DNA of 64,000 nucleotides, taken from positions 14,166,932 through 14,230,931 of the forward strand of contig OZ020254.1 of assembly GCA_963971285.1 (NCBI GenBank). Direction: 5' to 3'. Source of the DNA: Astropecten irregularis (Eukaryota > Echinodermata > Asteroidea > Paxillosida > Astropectinidae). The notes beneath the pieces were generated by a model. That model made no database searches. It saw nothing but the letters and a program-made list of their open reading frames with translations, and was not told the origin of the DNA. A program made the position numbers and the translations under genes. Positions 44,746 through 56,905 of this stretch are shown piece by piece. Within the stretch, counting starts at the first letter, position 1; every line of letters begins with the position of its first letter.

Positions 44746-47141
44746 GGGTATATGTTACCAATCCTTTACTGTACCTTTAATTACATCATTCACTATTTAT
44801 CTCATTTTGTTTATTTATTTATCCATATTTTTAAGCCAATGGATTCTGCTCTTTTCAAAACTATGGAACTTCCACATAATTGCTGCACGGATTTTCAGAC
44901 AACACATTGTGCCAGGAATGTCTATTTTCAAACAATCCAAATATGATCCAGAGAAAAACATTGTTTATTTTGAATGGGTGTAAACCAAATCTTGGTTTCC
45001 AAATGATAATCTATATATACTGAAACTTGTATCATTAATAGTATGTTCATATCAACTATCAAATTCTATTCTTTTAGGTTCTGTAATGAAAACAGTTTGG
45101 AGACATATTTTGATCTTGGGAGAATAATTGTTCCTATCGTAAGAATGAATGCAAAAAAAAAAAAGCAAACAAGAAAACTGGTGTTATATAAGGGATACTT
45201 TTAACTGTATTAATGTTACTACAGTATTAGCAAGGTAGTGCATTTGAGTCAATCTTACATCAGGGCTTGCACTGGCCTTCTTCAAGTTTTCAGGGCATTG
45301 GCCGAAGTGAGGCTGTTGCTATGGCCACAGACATTTCATTTGTGACATCATTTGTAACCTACTCCCTCAAAATGAGTCAAATGCAACTGGGCATGTTCAC
45401 CAGGAGTAAATCTGACCTCTGTTTCCAGTGAAATTTACTTACTAAGGTCAAAAGGTCTGTATGACGTGTGTACTGGAAAATATAAAAGAACAAACTCATG
45501 AACAAAATCAGAGATGATTTTTTAATTTTGAATTCCAAAGATTTGTCATCAGGCATTTAGTATATTTTGTATGCTATTTCCAATTCTTGGGATTTATGAC
45601 TGGTACAATATAAAATGCAAAGATGGTAAACATTACCGGTAAAATTCTTAGATTTTGAAAGTAAGTTGATTGTACGTTTATTAGCCAAACATTCCCTTAG
45701 TGTTTTTAGGACACATGTTATGATCTGAATGTAAGATTTATAAGGTGAATGATATGTGAATCATCATTACATTCATTTCAGTACTTGGTGGTGTGACCAT
45801 GCAAGTATATTCATATTTGAAATATTGACATGTAGATTAACTTAACACATTCCTGAGGTGAGCTTCTGTTTTCCAATAAGACTGTGCACAGATACAGCAT
45901 ATGCAATATGAGAACAAGTGGGATCAAGCGCTATTATTATTAACTAGGTTCAACTAAAAACTCAAAGCCTGTCTCTGAGATAGTTGACAATAGTTTTCTG
46001 TCAAGTAAGTGGAATAAACCAATAGCCAATTAAATTGGCCATTCCCATGAAATATGCAAATTAGGCACTGAAATACACATTGGTATTGGTTAGCATTGGG
46101 GAAAAAAATTTGCTGTGTCACAAATATACTACAAATATTGCACTCTTATACTTGTAAACCAGTGTCCTAAATGTGCAAGTGCCTACTTGATGAGCATGTT
46201 CCATGGGAAGGATCCATCAACTTTCTCATTTTGTATATTATTGAACAACTACTGAAGACATACACCTACAGACTTGTTACATTTGCCATGGAATGAAATG
46301 AATTGAACATAATGAAATATTGAATGTAGAAGCATTGGTGGATGCCGCCATGTTTGTTATAATTGCATTCTGTTGTACTTTTATATGAGCTAATGGTATT
46401 TGGTGTATTGTATAATATTGATTGAGTGACTGCTGTTAATTATTCTTGCAGCTTTACTACTTTCATTCAAACTTGCCTCTCTTTTTTCCTTTTTTGTGCA
46501 TTGGAAAAGTTGTAATATAAACTGAATTTACTTCAAAGTTTTGCACTTTGACTATTTCTTTTGTATAATTTTGCTTTGATGAAAAAAGAAGATTCATTTA
46601 TTTGTTTTCACAAATTGATGCGTTGCCATTGTACATTGTGTGGCTGGGGCGTATTTGTACTATATATTTCAAACTGAGTTGATGTGTGCAACCAATGGCA
46701 GTATTTCTTGTACAAAGTCACAAAAGCATAGAACCGAAGCACTAGTATTTAGGTAGAGTCTATATTATACATGTGTACATGTAATCGTAAGCCGCAGTGG
46801 TTTCAAGTGTGTGTTATTGTAAAATAAAATAAAATTAATTTAACTGCTTAAATACTGAAGTTTTTGCTGTCATTTAAAGATTGACATTAATGTATTGAGA
46901 CGGTGGTGAACAAGAAATAAAACTTTCATCTCAAACGGTGAACATTGATTGATTGGTTTTTGTTTTACATTAATGATTTCAATTGGATTCACAAACTTAA
47001 AGGTATAATACATATAAAGTTCACAGAACAGCACTCTAACTTTGTGTTATCCAGCATGTACATGTAATAATGACAAACCTGTGAAAATGCGAGTTCAATT
47101 GTACGAAAGCCCATTAGTGCCATTTAAAATATATATTTTGT

Positions 47142-47274
47142 GACATACTAATCTGTAATTGCGGATTACTAATCCGTAATTGTGGATTACTAATCCGTTA
47201 TTACGGATTACTAATTCGGTATTACGGATTACTAATTCCTTTTTACGGATTACTTATTCCTTATTACGGATTGT
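47142..47274. repeat. 21-bp tandem repeat (ACGGATTACTAAT)
   Basis: GGATTA recurs exactly every 21 bp at 47163, 47184, 47205, 47226, 47247 and 47268, in units like attacggattactaatccgt that drift outward. Confidence 0.9.
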
Positions 47275-48127
47275 GCATTCTATGTATTCACCCTAAGACA
47301 AATATATTATCCCATTTGTCTGCAGTTGTCTTTCTCCCTTGTCTGCCTCCAGTCATGGGTTTGGGTGGCCCCACTTCTAACTATACACACTAGTAAAGAA
47401 GCCCTTTTTCAGTGTACGTGTATGTCTGTCTTACCATTGGGAACGAGTATAATTATGTAAAGCCACAAGAAACATTAAGAGAGGCATAGTATTCAGTTCT
47501 TTAAGAGAGTGGCGGGTGAGTGCGAAGGGGTTGAAGGTGGTGTTTGGGTGAGGAAACAAGGGAAAAGGGATGAAAACGACAAAATGTGAATAAAAGGAGG
47601 AGGAAAAAGCACAGAAGGAGAGAAAGAAAGAAATGGGAACGGTAAATTTATAAGAAAACAAGAAAAGAAATTTAGTGAAGGTCCCGTGAGTAATAGAGCA
47701 GGTGCGTAGTCAGCATTGTCAGTCGGCGGCGGGGGCAAACGTCGGTAACATGTCACAGCAACATCTCGGTAACATGTTGGCCAAAATGTTGCCAGTGTAC
47801 ACAGGGCCCAAAGTCGTGTTGCCCAAAACTAGGTGTCCGAAAATGTTATCGAAATTGTTGACAGTGTAGGCCTACACTCTGCTTTACTCTTTAAAATCAC
47901 CGCAATGTAGGCCTACCGCAAGTGCAAAATAAGGTTGTTGTTGTTGCCGGGAGAGGGATTCTTCCTCAGGACAGACTCAACTATTGCGGACTTCTTAGCA
48001 AATAAGGTAAGCAAATAAGGTACATGTACTTCCAAAGGCAAATAAAGAGAGATTTTGAGCCTCACTGGGGATGACCTTCCTGACCAAAGATTATATAGCA
48101 CTACGCGCAAGATGGGGAACTCTCCCT

Positions 48128-48434
48128 GGCTGCGTTCGAGCGGTTACTCCCGGTAACACGAGTGTGATGCGCGCGCAATACTCTCCGGTGCAGGAGTATA
48201 CTCCCCAACGCTGGAGAGTATACTCTCGCTGACCCGAGTGTCGTACTCCGGCCGTTCGAGCGCTCAGGAGTATACTCGTGTTAACACGAGTAGCTCGCTC
48301 GAACGCAGCCCAAGAGTACGACACTCGGGTCAGCGAGAGTATACTCTCCAGCGTTGGGGAGTATACTCCTGCAGGGGAGAGTATTGCGCGCGCATCACAC
48401 TCGTGTTACCGGGAGTAACCGCTCGAACGCAGCC
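48128..48434. mobile_element. Large palindromic MITE with GGCTGCGTTCGAGCGG ends
   Basis: Arms 48128-48240 and 48322-48434 are nearly exact inverted copies (for example cgctggagagtatactctcg against its complement), with a further small hairpin gtgttaacac in the loop. Confidence 0.88.
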
Positions 48435-48497
48435 CTAAAGAGACCGAAGTTGAGCAAACTGCTGTATCAATGCGCTTTGTGTGCTAAACAAAGGTCG

Positions 48498-48553
48498 GCA
48501 GCCGATTTCACGAAACTTTACGCCATGGCGTAAAGTTTCGTGAAATCGGCTGC
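48498..48553. repeat. Perfect 56-bp palindrome
   Basis: Two exact 28-bp halves meet at CCATGG (48523-48528). The ends GCAGCCGATTTCACGAAA relate it to the GGCCGATTTCA MITE family, so it is probably a minimal solo-hairpin element. Confidence 0.9.
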
Positions 48554-48810
48554 AGTGACATAGTAATGACTTCATTTTGATTTATTCACACAACGCTGAT
48601 TTATGTGCATTTGCACAACTGGTCTATATCATACAACATAATTGAAAATCAATTACAATACAAAATACGATATACGGGGACTTTGCTATATTAAAGTGGC
48701 CTACTTTCGCTCGTGCGAAGGGCTACCATTGTCAGTGACGTCTTAGGCATTTCGCAGCGCGTAGCGCAATATAATCTTTGGTGGCAACCCGAAAAAGCGG
48801 CGCTGTAATA

Positions 48811-49092
48811 GGTGAATTCGTTGAGCTCCTCGGGTCAACACCAGTCAACCTCGTCCCTATTCTCTCGCTTGTTTTGTGCAGTATAGCATGACCCCAGTAT
48901 AAGGGCTGACCCGTGTTAGCTAAACAAATGCACCCTTTAATGGTGGGGACTGAGCAATATAAGGTGCATTCGTTTAGCTCCCCCGGGTCGACACCAGTCA
49001 ACCTCGTCCCCATTCTCTCGCTTGTTTTGTGCAGTAAAACGCGACCATTCCCAGTAAGGGCTGACCCGGGTGAGCTAAACGAATGCACCCAT
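48811..49092. mobile_element. Two adjacent MITE copies with GGGTGCATTCGTTTAGCT ends
   Basis: Copy one spans about 48811-48941 and copy two about 48960-49092. Both hold accagtcaacctcgtcc, attctctcgcttgttttgtg and agggctgaccc, and both have inverted ends (ggtgcattcgtttagct / agctaaacgaatgcacc). Confidence 0.8.
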
Positions 49093-50118
49093 AAATGGCT
49101 GACGATTGCGCAAAAGGTGTCAATCATTAAAATGGGCAAACAAGTCTAAGATATCATTTTGGAGAATTAGTAGAAGATATAAAAAGTTATTTTCTTTTCC
49201 TAACAGTTTTAGAGCCCCAATTGTCCCCAAGCACCACTGGTGTCGATTTCTTTTCATGATTGGGGGGCGGGGGGGGGGGGGGATGATTGGTGATTTGGTG
49301 TCCTATATGAGGGAGCGAAGCAACCGAGCCGGGGGAGGCTGTGGGAGGTGGGATACCCCCATCCCAAACCAAGGACTTTTTAATAAGTCGAAAAGTCGCA
49401 TTTTAGAGCATTTAAGAACGATATTCAGAAGAATTAAACAGTATAAATTCACTGCGAAGACTAACACAACAACAAGGATCATGTAATATTTCTATACAAA
49501 AAAATTGAATGACATTTAACCTCAAAATATTGGGGGGGGGGGGTGATAAGTCACGCCATCCCCTCCACCTCAAATATTGGGGGGATATATCCCCCCCCCC
49601 CCCCCCATCCCCCTGGGATCGACACCCATGCTAAGCACCATCATTTCGATGGAAAACTCATTGCCCTTGTTTGCAAAGGCTAATGACTCTGCGTTGAAAG
49701 AACTCAAAATGTATTAAAGCGAAAGAGGCTCAGCCTGAAACGTCGCCCAGCTCGAATTGTGTGCGCATCTGGAGAAGTTCATCGTGCAGAGTACAATCTA
49801 CTCTTGAATCCGACCACGACGTCGAACTAGCCTTTCACACTGTCCGTCCGAGGAGACTTAGATGTTGCAGTCTCCAGTAAGACGGACAGGTGTACCATCT
49901 CTCATCTGATCTGCAGATCAGCACAAGCAAGCCATTGCGGCCGAAGAAGCAGCAAGCGAAGGACATAGAGTCCCACAGACAGTACCGTAGAAATGACCAT
50001 CAACCTATGTTGACTCACCATGGGGCAAGGTTCATAAACTACACGCCAACCGTCCGGCTAAGTATGGCATTCCGCAGTCATCGACGTAAGTATAAGTTTG
50101 GGCTCCACTAGATTCCGT

Positions 50119-50231
50119 CTAGACTGTTTTACGGATTAATCCAATGATCAAAAGGGTGAGAGGAACAACTTGCACGATACCCACAGAGATGAACGCCACG
50201 TCGTAGCTCCCTGTGTTGTCGTAGATCCATC
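50119..50231 (-). CDS. SLC16-like terminal exon (TM12)
   Basis: Minus strand: acceptor ...ttttcaaag. Encodes GWIYDNTGSYDVAFISVGIV and QVVPLTLLIIGLIRKTV, then TAG. The GW.YD.TGSYD stretch is a strong SLC16 marker and confirms the splice phase. Confidence 0.9.
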
Positions 50232-52158
50232 CTTTGAAAATAAAAATGAAAGAAAATGTTCAAGACAACGATAGCATTAGTATTTGTATCTTACAATGCG
50301 CTCTGTGCGAAGTAAGTAAAGTGATAGAAAAAAAAACATGATATGCACCCATTATGGAGACTGAAATTAGACACTGCTAAAAACAGCAAGACCTAACTTG
50401 TCTGAACGTAAACACTTCGCTTTCCAAAGACAATTAGACTGAGACTATTGTGCAAATGCTATACCGTGCAACGCAACAACGCTACTAAATTTATCATGAA
50501 TGTTATTGAGGCGTTGTCATTCTTACCTGGGAAGAACCCAGCAAAAAGTCTGACTAAAGAGCTTAAACCCCGACTCCATCCAAACGCACTTGTCAGTCGG
50601 TAACAGCCTAAGAGTTCCTTAGTGAAGACGTCAAGTAATGCGAACATCGCTGCAAGAGACACCCCGAAAATAAATGTAATAATGGCAACACCCACAATGT
50701 CAGACACCCAGGGATCTATGACAAACGACATGCCTAGAGTCAAACTGCTTATTGCAATCCCTGATGAGCATTTTACAAAACCTCCGTCGATAAGAGGGCT
50801 CCAGAGGAAGGCACCTACCAAGAAGCCAATGGCTGCAGCTATACTAAGATTGGCGGCCACTTGGTCAGTGAAACCCTTGACCTCAAGATGAGGGACGAAA
50901 TACACCATCCAACATGCATTGGAACTGACAATACCAACGCGACACGCGAATAGAATCCAGAAATTGAAGTCCTTGAGTATTTGGACTTCGAAAGATTTCA
51001 AGAGACGGATGCATGATGCTTTTGTTGATGTGACATCCTTGACGTCATCGGGGCTTGTCTCGTCATGGTCGGGCACAGATTGGTACTTCGGCCTTTGTGT
51101 GGTATAAATGAGAGCAGCACTGGCTATAGGATGCGAGCAGATACCAGCCATTAGCAATACGGCTCCTCTCCATCCGTACACATCCAGAAACAGTTGAACC
51201 ATTGGTGCAAACGCCAAAATGGCCACTCCTTGTCCAGAATGAGCTATCCCACAAGCCAAGCTATAATGCTTAGTGTAGTGACGTCCCAGAAGACTTTTAT
51301 TAAGAATCGTCAAGATGCCCATACCGGGTCCTGGCAAGAAACAAAATAAAACGAAGTACATCGGATTGGCCATGTTAGCCTTTTGGATGACAAAATTGAT
51401 TTGAATCATCTGCTTTAATAAAATTAATAATAACCTGGGAAATGTCATGAAAATCGGTGTTCAAGCTTTCGAGAAATCAACGAAGCCGAACGAAGTCTTT
51501 CCTTTTTGTGTACCCTCATTGTGTGTTGAATTGTTCTTCAACAGCGAAATATTTCTTAGAATTTTAAACTGTTTCATGCAATATCATATCAGAAAATTTC
51601 AGAGGGAATGTTTCTATTTTTCTTTGCATGTAATGTATGGATAGTAAGCTTTCACACATCAAAATTGGTTTTTCTCTGCCAATCCTATATTTTATTTATT
51701 AGGTCTAACCTTTTATATGCTTTTGTCAAGTTCTAAAAAAAAAAAGAAGATATATAATTCGTGTCTTTTATTAGAAACTCTAAAACAAGACATGTAAAAC
51801 AAAGCCTAGGACAATAAAGTCACAATCACAGGATTCAAAGAATAGCAATGTGAGAAGACAATAAGGCAAGGCAATAATTTAAACAATACAAAACAAAGTA
51901 CGAAACAAGAATATGATAATATTATAAAAGGTGGAGTATAGCATTGTAGTTTGTTACTTTCTTACCGATAAGTAATGTGAAGGCAAGAGCGATGTGTATA
52001 ACACTTGTTGCGAATGATACCAACATCAAAGCCAAGGCTACCGTCACTGTGCAGTAGATAGCCACAGGGCCGCTGCCAAATTTAGCATCAAGTGGTGAGC
52101 TTAAGAGACCTTGAAAAACGGCAAGAACACTTATTATAGCCATGAAAACAATTCTTGA
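50119..52158 (-). CDS. SLC16-family (monocarboxylate transporter-like) carrier, 3' exons
   Basis: A plasma-membrane major-facilitator carrier. Minus-strand exons 52158-51966, 51330-50527 and 50231-50119 join in frame (phases 1 and 1). They encode a hydrophobic protein from about TM2 to the C-terminus. Family marks are the TM4-5 signature-like GRHYTKHYSLACGIAHSGQG, a long hydrophilic central loop (residues around RPKYQSVPDHDETSPDDVKD), and the final GWIYDNTGSYDVAF typical of MCT TM11-12. The stop TAG is at 50119-50121, giving a short cytosolic tail. The N-terminal exon with the conserved TM1 motif is not in the window and may lie across the satellite and gap. Substrate cannot be predicted; orphan SLC16 members are as likely as lactate carriers. 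Confidence 0.88.
50527..51330 (-). CDS. SLC16-like exon (TM4-TM11)
   Basis: Minus strand: acceptor ...tttcttgccag, donor GTAAGA. 804 nt covering GPGMGILTILNKSLLGRHYT through RLFAGFFPG, including the central loop and the second six-helix bundle (FWILFACRVGIVSSNACWMV, GFLVGAFLWSPLIDG). Confidence 0.9.
51966..52158 (-). CDS. SLC16-like exon (TM2-TM3)
   Basis: Minus strand: acceptor ...atacgccag, donor GTAAG. Encodes SRIVFMAIISVLAVFQGLLS, SPLDAKFGSGPVAIY and two hydrophobic spans up to LLIG. The KFGSGP turn corresponds to the conserved loop between TM2 and TM3 in MCTs. The 5' part of this exon is duplicated twice in the neighbouring satellite. Confidence 0.82.
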
Positions 52159-52645
52159 CTGGCGTATGTATTATACATACAACTGATAACTGCCAAGGAA
52201 TCGCACTCAACATCGTTCTTTAAGCCCTCTCACACCTAGCTGATATAAAGCCCTGTCACACCTAGCTGATATAAAGCCCTGTCACAACTAGCTGATATAA
52301 AGCCATGTCACACCTAGCTGATATAAAGCCCTGTCACACCTAGCTGATATAAAGCCATGTCACACCTAGCTGATATAAAGCCCTGTCACACCTAGCTGAA
52401 ATAAACCATGTCACACCTAGCTGATATAAAGCACTGTCATACCTAGCTGATATAAAGCCCTGTCACACCTAGCTGATATAAAGCCCTGTCACACCTAGCT
52501 GATATAAAGCCCTGTCACTCCTAGCTGATATAAAGCCCTGTCACACCAAGCTGATATAAAGCCATGTCACACCTAGCTGATATAAAGCCATGTCACACCT
52601 AGCTGATATAAAGCCCTGTCACACCTAGCTGATATAAAGCACTGC

Positions 52646-52795
52646 GCAAATTTAGCATCAAGTGGTGAGCTTAAGAGACCTTGAAAAAACGGCAAGAACA
52701 CTTATTATAGCCATGAAAACAATTCTTGAATGGCGTATGTATTATACATACAACTGATAACTGCCAAGGAATCGCACTCAACATCGTTCTTTAAG
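52646..52795 (-). pseudogene. Duplicated SLC16-like exon fragment within satellite, copy 1
   Basis: Matches 52076-52223: the 5' ~83 nt of the TM2-TM3 exon plus adjacent intron. One extra A (cttgaaaaaacgg against cttgaaaaacgg) shifts the coding frame, so it cannot replace the exon. Together with the satellite it forms a ~571-bp higher-order unit. Confidence 0.85.
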
Positions 52796-53217
52796 CCCTC
52801 TCACACCTAGCTGATATAAAGCCCTGTCACACCTAGCTGATATAAAGCCATGTCACACCTAGCTGATATAAAGCCCTGTCACACCTAGCTGATATAAAGC
52901 CATGTCACACCTAGCTGATATAAAGCACTGTCACACCTAGCTGATATAAAGCCCTGTCACACCTAGCTGATATAAAGCCCTGTCACACCTAGCTGATATA
53001 AAGCCCTGTCACACCTAGCTGATATAAAGCCCTGTCACACCAAGCTGATATAAAGCCATGTCACACCTAGCTGATATAAAGCCCTGTCCCACCTAGCTGA
53101 TATAAAGCCCTGTCACACCAAGCTGATATAAAGCCATGTCACACCTAGCTGATATAAAGCCATGTCACACCTAGCTGATATAAAGCCCTGTCACACCTAG
53201 CTGATATAAAGCACTGC

Positions 53218-53367
53218 GCAAATTTAGCATCAAGTGGTGAGCTTAAGAGACCTTGAAAAAACGGCAAGAACACTTATCATAGCCATGAAAACAATTCTTG
53301 AATGGCGTATGTATTATACATACAACTGATAACTGCCAAGGAATCGCACTCAACATCGTTCTTTAAG
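53218..53367 (-). pseudogene. Duplicated SLC16-like exon fragment within satellite, copy 2
   Basis: Third occurrence of the same segment, 572 bp after the previous one, with the same extra A. It therefore derives from copy 1 rather than from the functional exon. Confidence 0.85.
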
Positions 53368-54789
53368 CCCTCTCACACCTAGCTGATATAAAGCCCTGTC
53401 ACACCTAGCTGATATAAAGCCATGTCACACCTAGCTGATATAAAGCCCTGTCACACCTAGCTGATATAAAGCAATGTCACACCTAGCTGATATAAAGCAC
53501 TGTCACACCTAGCTGATATAAAGCCCTGTCACACCTAGCTGATATAAAGCCCTGTCACACCTAGCTGATATAAAGCCCTGTCACACCTAGCTGATATAAA
53601 GCCCTGTCACACCAAGCTGATATAAAGCCATGTCACACCTAGCTGATATAAAGCCCTGTCCCACCTAGCTGATATAAAGCCCTGTCACACCTAGCTGATA
53701 TAAAGCCATGTCACACCTAGCTGATATAAAGCCATGTCACACCTAGCTGATATAAAGCCATGTCACACCTAGCTGATATAAAGCCCTGTCACACCAAGCT
53801 GATATAAAGCCCTGTCACACCTAGCTGATATAAAGCCCTGTAACACCAAGCTGATATAAAGCCCTGTAACACCTAGCTGATATAAAGCCCTGACACACCT
53901 AGCTGATATAAAGCAGTGTCACACCTAGCTGATATAAAGCCCTGTCACACCTAGCTGATATAAATCCCTGTAACACCTAGCTGATATAAAGCTCTGTCAC
54001 GCTTAGCTGATATAAAGCCCTGTCACACCTAGCTGATATAAAGCCCTGTCACACCTAGCTGATATAAAGCCCTGTCACACCTAGCTGATATAAAGCCCTG
54101 TAACACCTAGCTGATATAAAGCCCTGTAACACCAAGCTGATATAAAGCCCTGTAACACCTAGCTGATATAAAGCCCTGTCACACCTAGCTGATATAAAGC
54201 ACTGTCACACCTAGCTGATATAAAGCCCTGTCACACCTAGCTGATATAAAGCCCTGTAACACCTAGCTGATATAAAGCCCTGTCACACCTAGCTGATATA
54301 AAGCACTGTCACACCTAGCTGATATAAAGCCCTGTCACACCTAGCTGATATTAAGCCCTGTAACACCTAGCTGATATAAAGCTCTGTCACGCTTAGCTGA
54401 TATAAAGCCCTGTCACACCTAGCTGATATAAAGCCCTGTCACACCTAGCTGATATAAAGCCCTGTCACACCAAGCTGATATAAAGCCCTGTCACACCTAG
54501 CTGATATAAAGCCCTGTCACACCAAGCTGATATAAAGCCCTGTCACACCTAGCTATTATAAAGCCCTGTCACACCTAGCTGATATAAAGCCCTGTCACAC
54601 CTAGCTGATATAAAGCCCTGTCACACCTAGCTGATATAAAGCCCTGTCACACCTAGCTGATATAAAGCCATGTCACACCTAGCTGATATAAAGCCCTGTC
54701 ACACCTAGCTGATATAAAGCCCTGTAACACCAAGCTGATATAAAGCCCTGTAACACCTAGCTGATATAAAGCCCTGACACACCTAGCTG

Positions 54790-54989
54790 NNNNNNNNNNN
54801 NNNNNNNNNNNNNNNNNNNNNNNNNNNNNNNNNNNNNNNNNNNNNNNNNNNNNNNNNNNNNNNNNNNNNNNNNNNNNNNNNNNNNNNNNNNNNNNNNNNN
54901 NNNNNNNNNNNNNNNNNNNNNNNNNNNNNNNNNNNNNNNNNNNNNNNNNNNNNNNNNNNNNNNNNNNNNNNNNNNNNNNNNNNNNNNNN
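54790..54989. other. Assembly gap (200 N)
   Basis: Exactly 200 undetermined bases within or at the end of the 26-bp satellite. This is probably a scaffold gap of arbitrary size. The sequence after it shows no satellite. Confidence 0.99.
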
Positions 54990-55800
54990 CCCGTCTATGG
55001 CCGTCCGTGCAACCGTGAAAAATTGCATCTTCGTTACCGTTTTTACCCCAAAATTTCCCTCACAAATCAAAGCCCTGCCCTCTTTCCACACAGTCAATCT
55101 TGCTAACTGAGGACACCATTTCCTTTATAGTTATTGTACCCTTCCGGATAACGCTTACAAAAAGTGATGGAGGAGGAACTTGAAAGTAAATTTTGTGAAA
55201 AAATCATGCATTTCCTCACCCCTACGAAATTTTAAGCTCCCCTGTATACGCCCTGTGTACCGCTATGTCTTGTGAACAAAGTTTCAAATTTTCCAAATTT
55301 TCCCACTCTCCCACTTGAGTTAGAATTTCTCCCGCTCAAGAGTGTTGGAATAAAAAAAAAAATAAGGAAGTAAAAATATAAATAAATGAATACATTTATT
55401 GGAACAAAATAATGATCCCAAAATATGGCTCAGATTGCACCACAGAATATGTAGAACCCCTGAGCTTCCAGGGCCATTAAGCGGGCCCTGGACCCCGGCC
55501 GCAAGGACGGCGCTTCGTGCTCATTTCTCATATTGCGCAATATCAAGTTTTTAATAAAAAAAATTCTTGGTGCCCCCCACAAAATTCAAAGGCCCCCCCT
55601 GTTCCCCCCTACTGAAAAAATCCTAGCTACGCCGCTGGTTCTGAACGACCTGGACTGTCGATCTTTCTGCACCAGACACGTCTGCCCACTTCTAATTGTT
55701 TCAGACGCCGAACTCTCTATATATACCTTTCGGCGCGGCGCTGGAACGCCTGTCTGAAACAGGGGTAACTTCCGTATTTTTTTGCCGTTGCTGGTCGCCA
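54990..55800. other. No gene seen after the gap
   Basis: AT-rich non-coding DNA with fragments such as gccccccacaaaattcaaag and tacgccgctgg that look like old repeat debris. No exon-like stretch was found. Confidence 0.5.
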
Positions 55801-56464
55801 CGATAGGGGCCGTCCATAAAGTACGTACGCACGAAATGCCGACTTTTTGAACCCCCCCCCCCCCCCCTCCCCCTCTGTACGCATGGCGTACGCAGTGGTC
55901 CCCCATCCCCCCCCCCCCCCCCCCCCCCTGTACGCATACGCATTCCATATTACGTTTTCACTTCTCTTGGTACCTCGCTTTAGCATCATTAAAATGTCAC
56001 AATAATCCGGGTACCGTTATTGGGAAGTCACTTTCAAATTTTGAAACGAATTACTAAAGTGTAACAGGTTCTTAAAGATGTAAATTACTATTTTTTATTA
56101 TGTTGAATAAGAAAAAAGGAAACAATAGACCAATCCCGCTGCTTCTTTTTCTCATTTGTTGTCTTTTCGCGCGATATGATTTTGCTATGGTGTTCCATTT
56201 GTGCCGTTAACGTGTAGCGGTTTTTTTTGCCGTCGCATTTTTTTTTTGCGGCGCATTTTTTTTTTGCTGCGCATTTTTTGGGGGATTATATGCTGAGCCC
56301 TTTGTTTGTATTCTTTTATGAAGGGCTTAAAACATTATTTACAAAACGCGTTACATTAACATATTTAAATCTGGTTGATTGATATTTCCTGACAAGGCAT
56401 TGCTAAAAACAAGGCTGAGGAACACCCCTGTTCTTCTCAGTTGGAATGTTAATTAACTGATTTC

Positions 56465-56905
56465 CACACTTAATTATGTTAGTGGTTTCTTAGAGTTGCG
56501 TGGTGTTGCGTATCTTGTACGTCGAAATAAGGTTGCGTACTCTAGGTGAGCCTGCATAAAATGTGTGTGCGACGGCGTATGGTTGCGTACCCAGTACAGA
56601 GGCACCGCACACCTATACCATTTGCGTACAGGCGCGTAGGTTGCGTATAACAGACGTAGGGTAGCGTACTATTGCGTAGGCATGGCGTACAGAAGCGTAG
56701 TGTTGCGTAGACTTGCGTTAAAACTGCGTATAACGTCTGGTGTCTAGTGCTCTGCGCCACGTACGCGAACAAATTAAACATGTTTAAGTTTTTGCGTACA
56801 TCTCGCGTACTCCTGCGTATTGTTATGTAAGCCAGCGTAGTAGAACAGCGTACGTAGGGCAGCGTATAGGCAGCGTACAAGTCCCTACGCTACGCAACTG
56901 TACGT
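56465..56905. repeat. GCGTA-dense tract
   Basis: GCGTA, or its complement TACGC, occurs many times in ~440 bp, often spaced 8-15 bp apart and in the context TTGCGTA, with unrelated bases between. It ends taaggcccggtgtgaaaggg. It is not a plain tandem repeat. Confidence 0.8.

Larger units (their letters stand above)
42830..46945 (+). other. ALMS1: Probable 3' UTR of the ALMS1-like gene
   Basis: No credible coding sequence. AATAAA signals at 46823, 46828 and 46916-46921; the last is followed by a GT-rich stretch (gattgattggtttttgtttt). Two repeats lie inside (43371-43599 and 44440-44745), so the real 3' end may be earlier. Confidence 0.4.
46946..50118. other. Intergenic spacer, MITE-rich
   Basis: Convergent region between the ALMS1-like gene (plus) and the SLC16-like gene (minus). 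Contains a 21-bp tandem repeat, a large palindrome, a 56-bp perfect palindrome, twin MITEs and long poly(G)/poly(C) runs. The last ~300 bp may be the SLC16-like 3' UTR. No coding sequence recognised. Confidence 0.6.
52225..54789. repeat. 26-bp satellite (CTAGCTGATATAAAG) with higher-order units
   Basis: About 2.5 kb of 26-bp units (ctagctgatataaagccctg + tcacac). Common variants are ccatgt, cactgt and taacac. It is interrupted by two 147-bp copies of unique sequence at about 52646-52795 and 53218-53367. The array runs into the assembly gap, so its true length is unknown. Confidence 0.95.

Noticed and set aside
49890..50111. 73-codon plus-strand frame next to the SLC16-like stop
   Set aside because: No family similarity. 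It overlaps the likely 3' UTR of the minus-strand gene and has no supporting splice structure.
54783..55097. Open frame running through the N gap
   Set aside because: Its length is mainly undetermined bases.
55586..55989. Gly-rich frames on the minus strand
   Set aside because: The glycines come from poly(C) runs in an inverted-repeat element; no conserved sequence.
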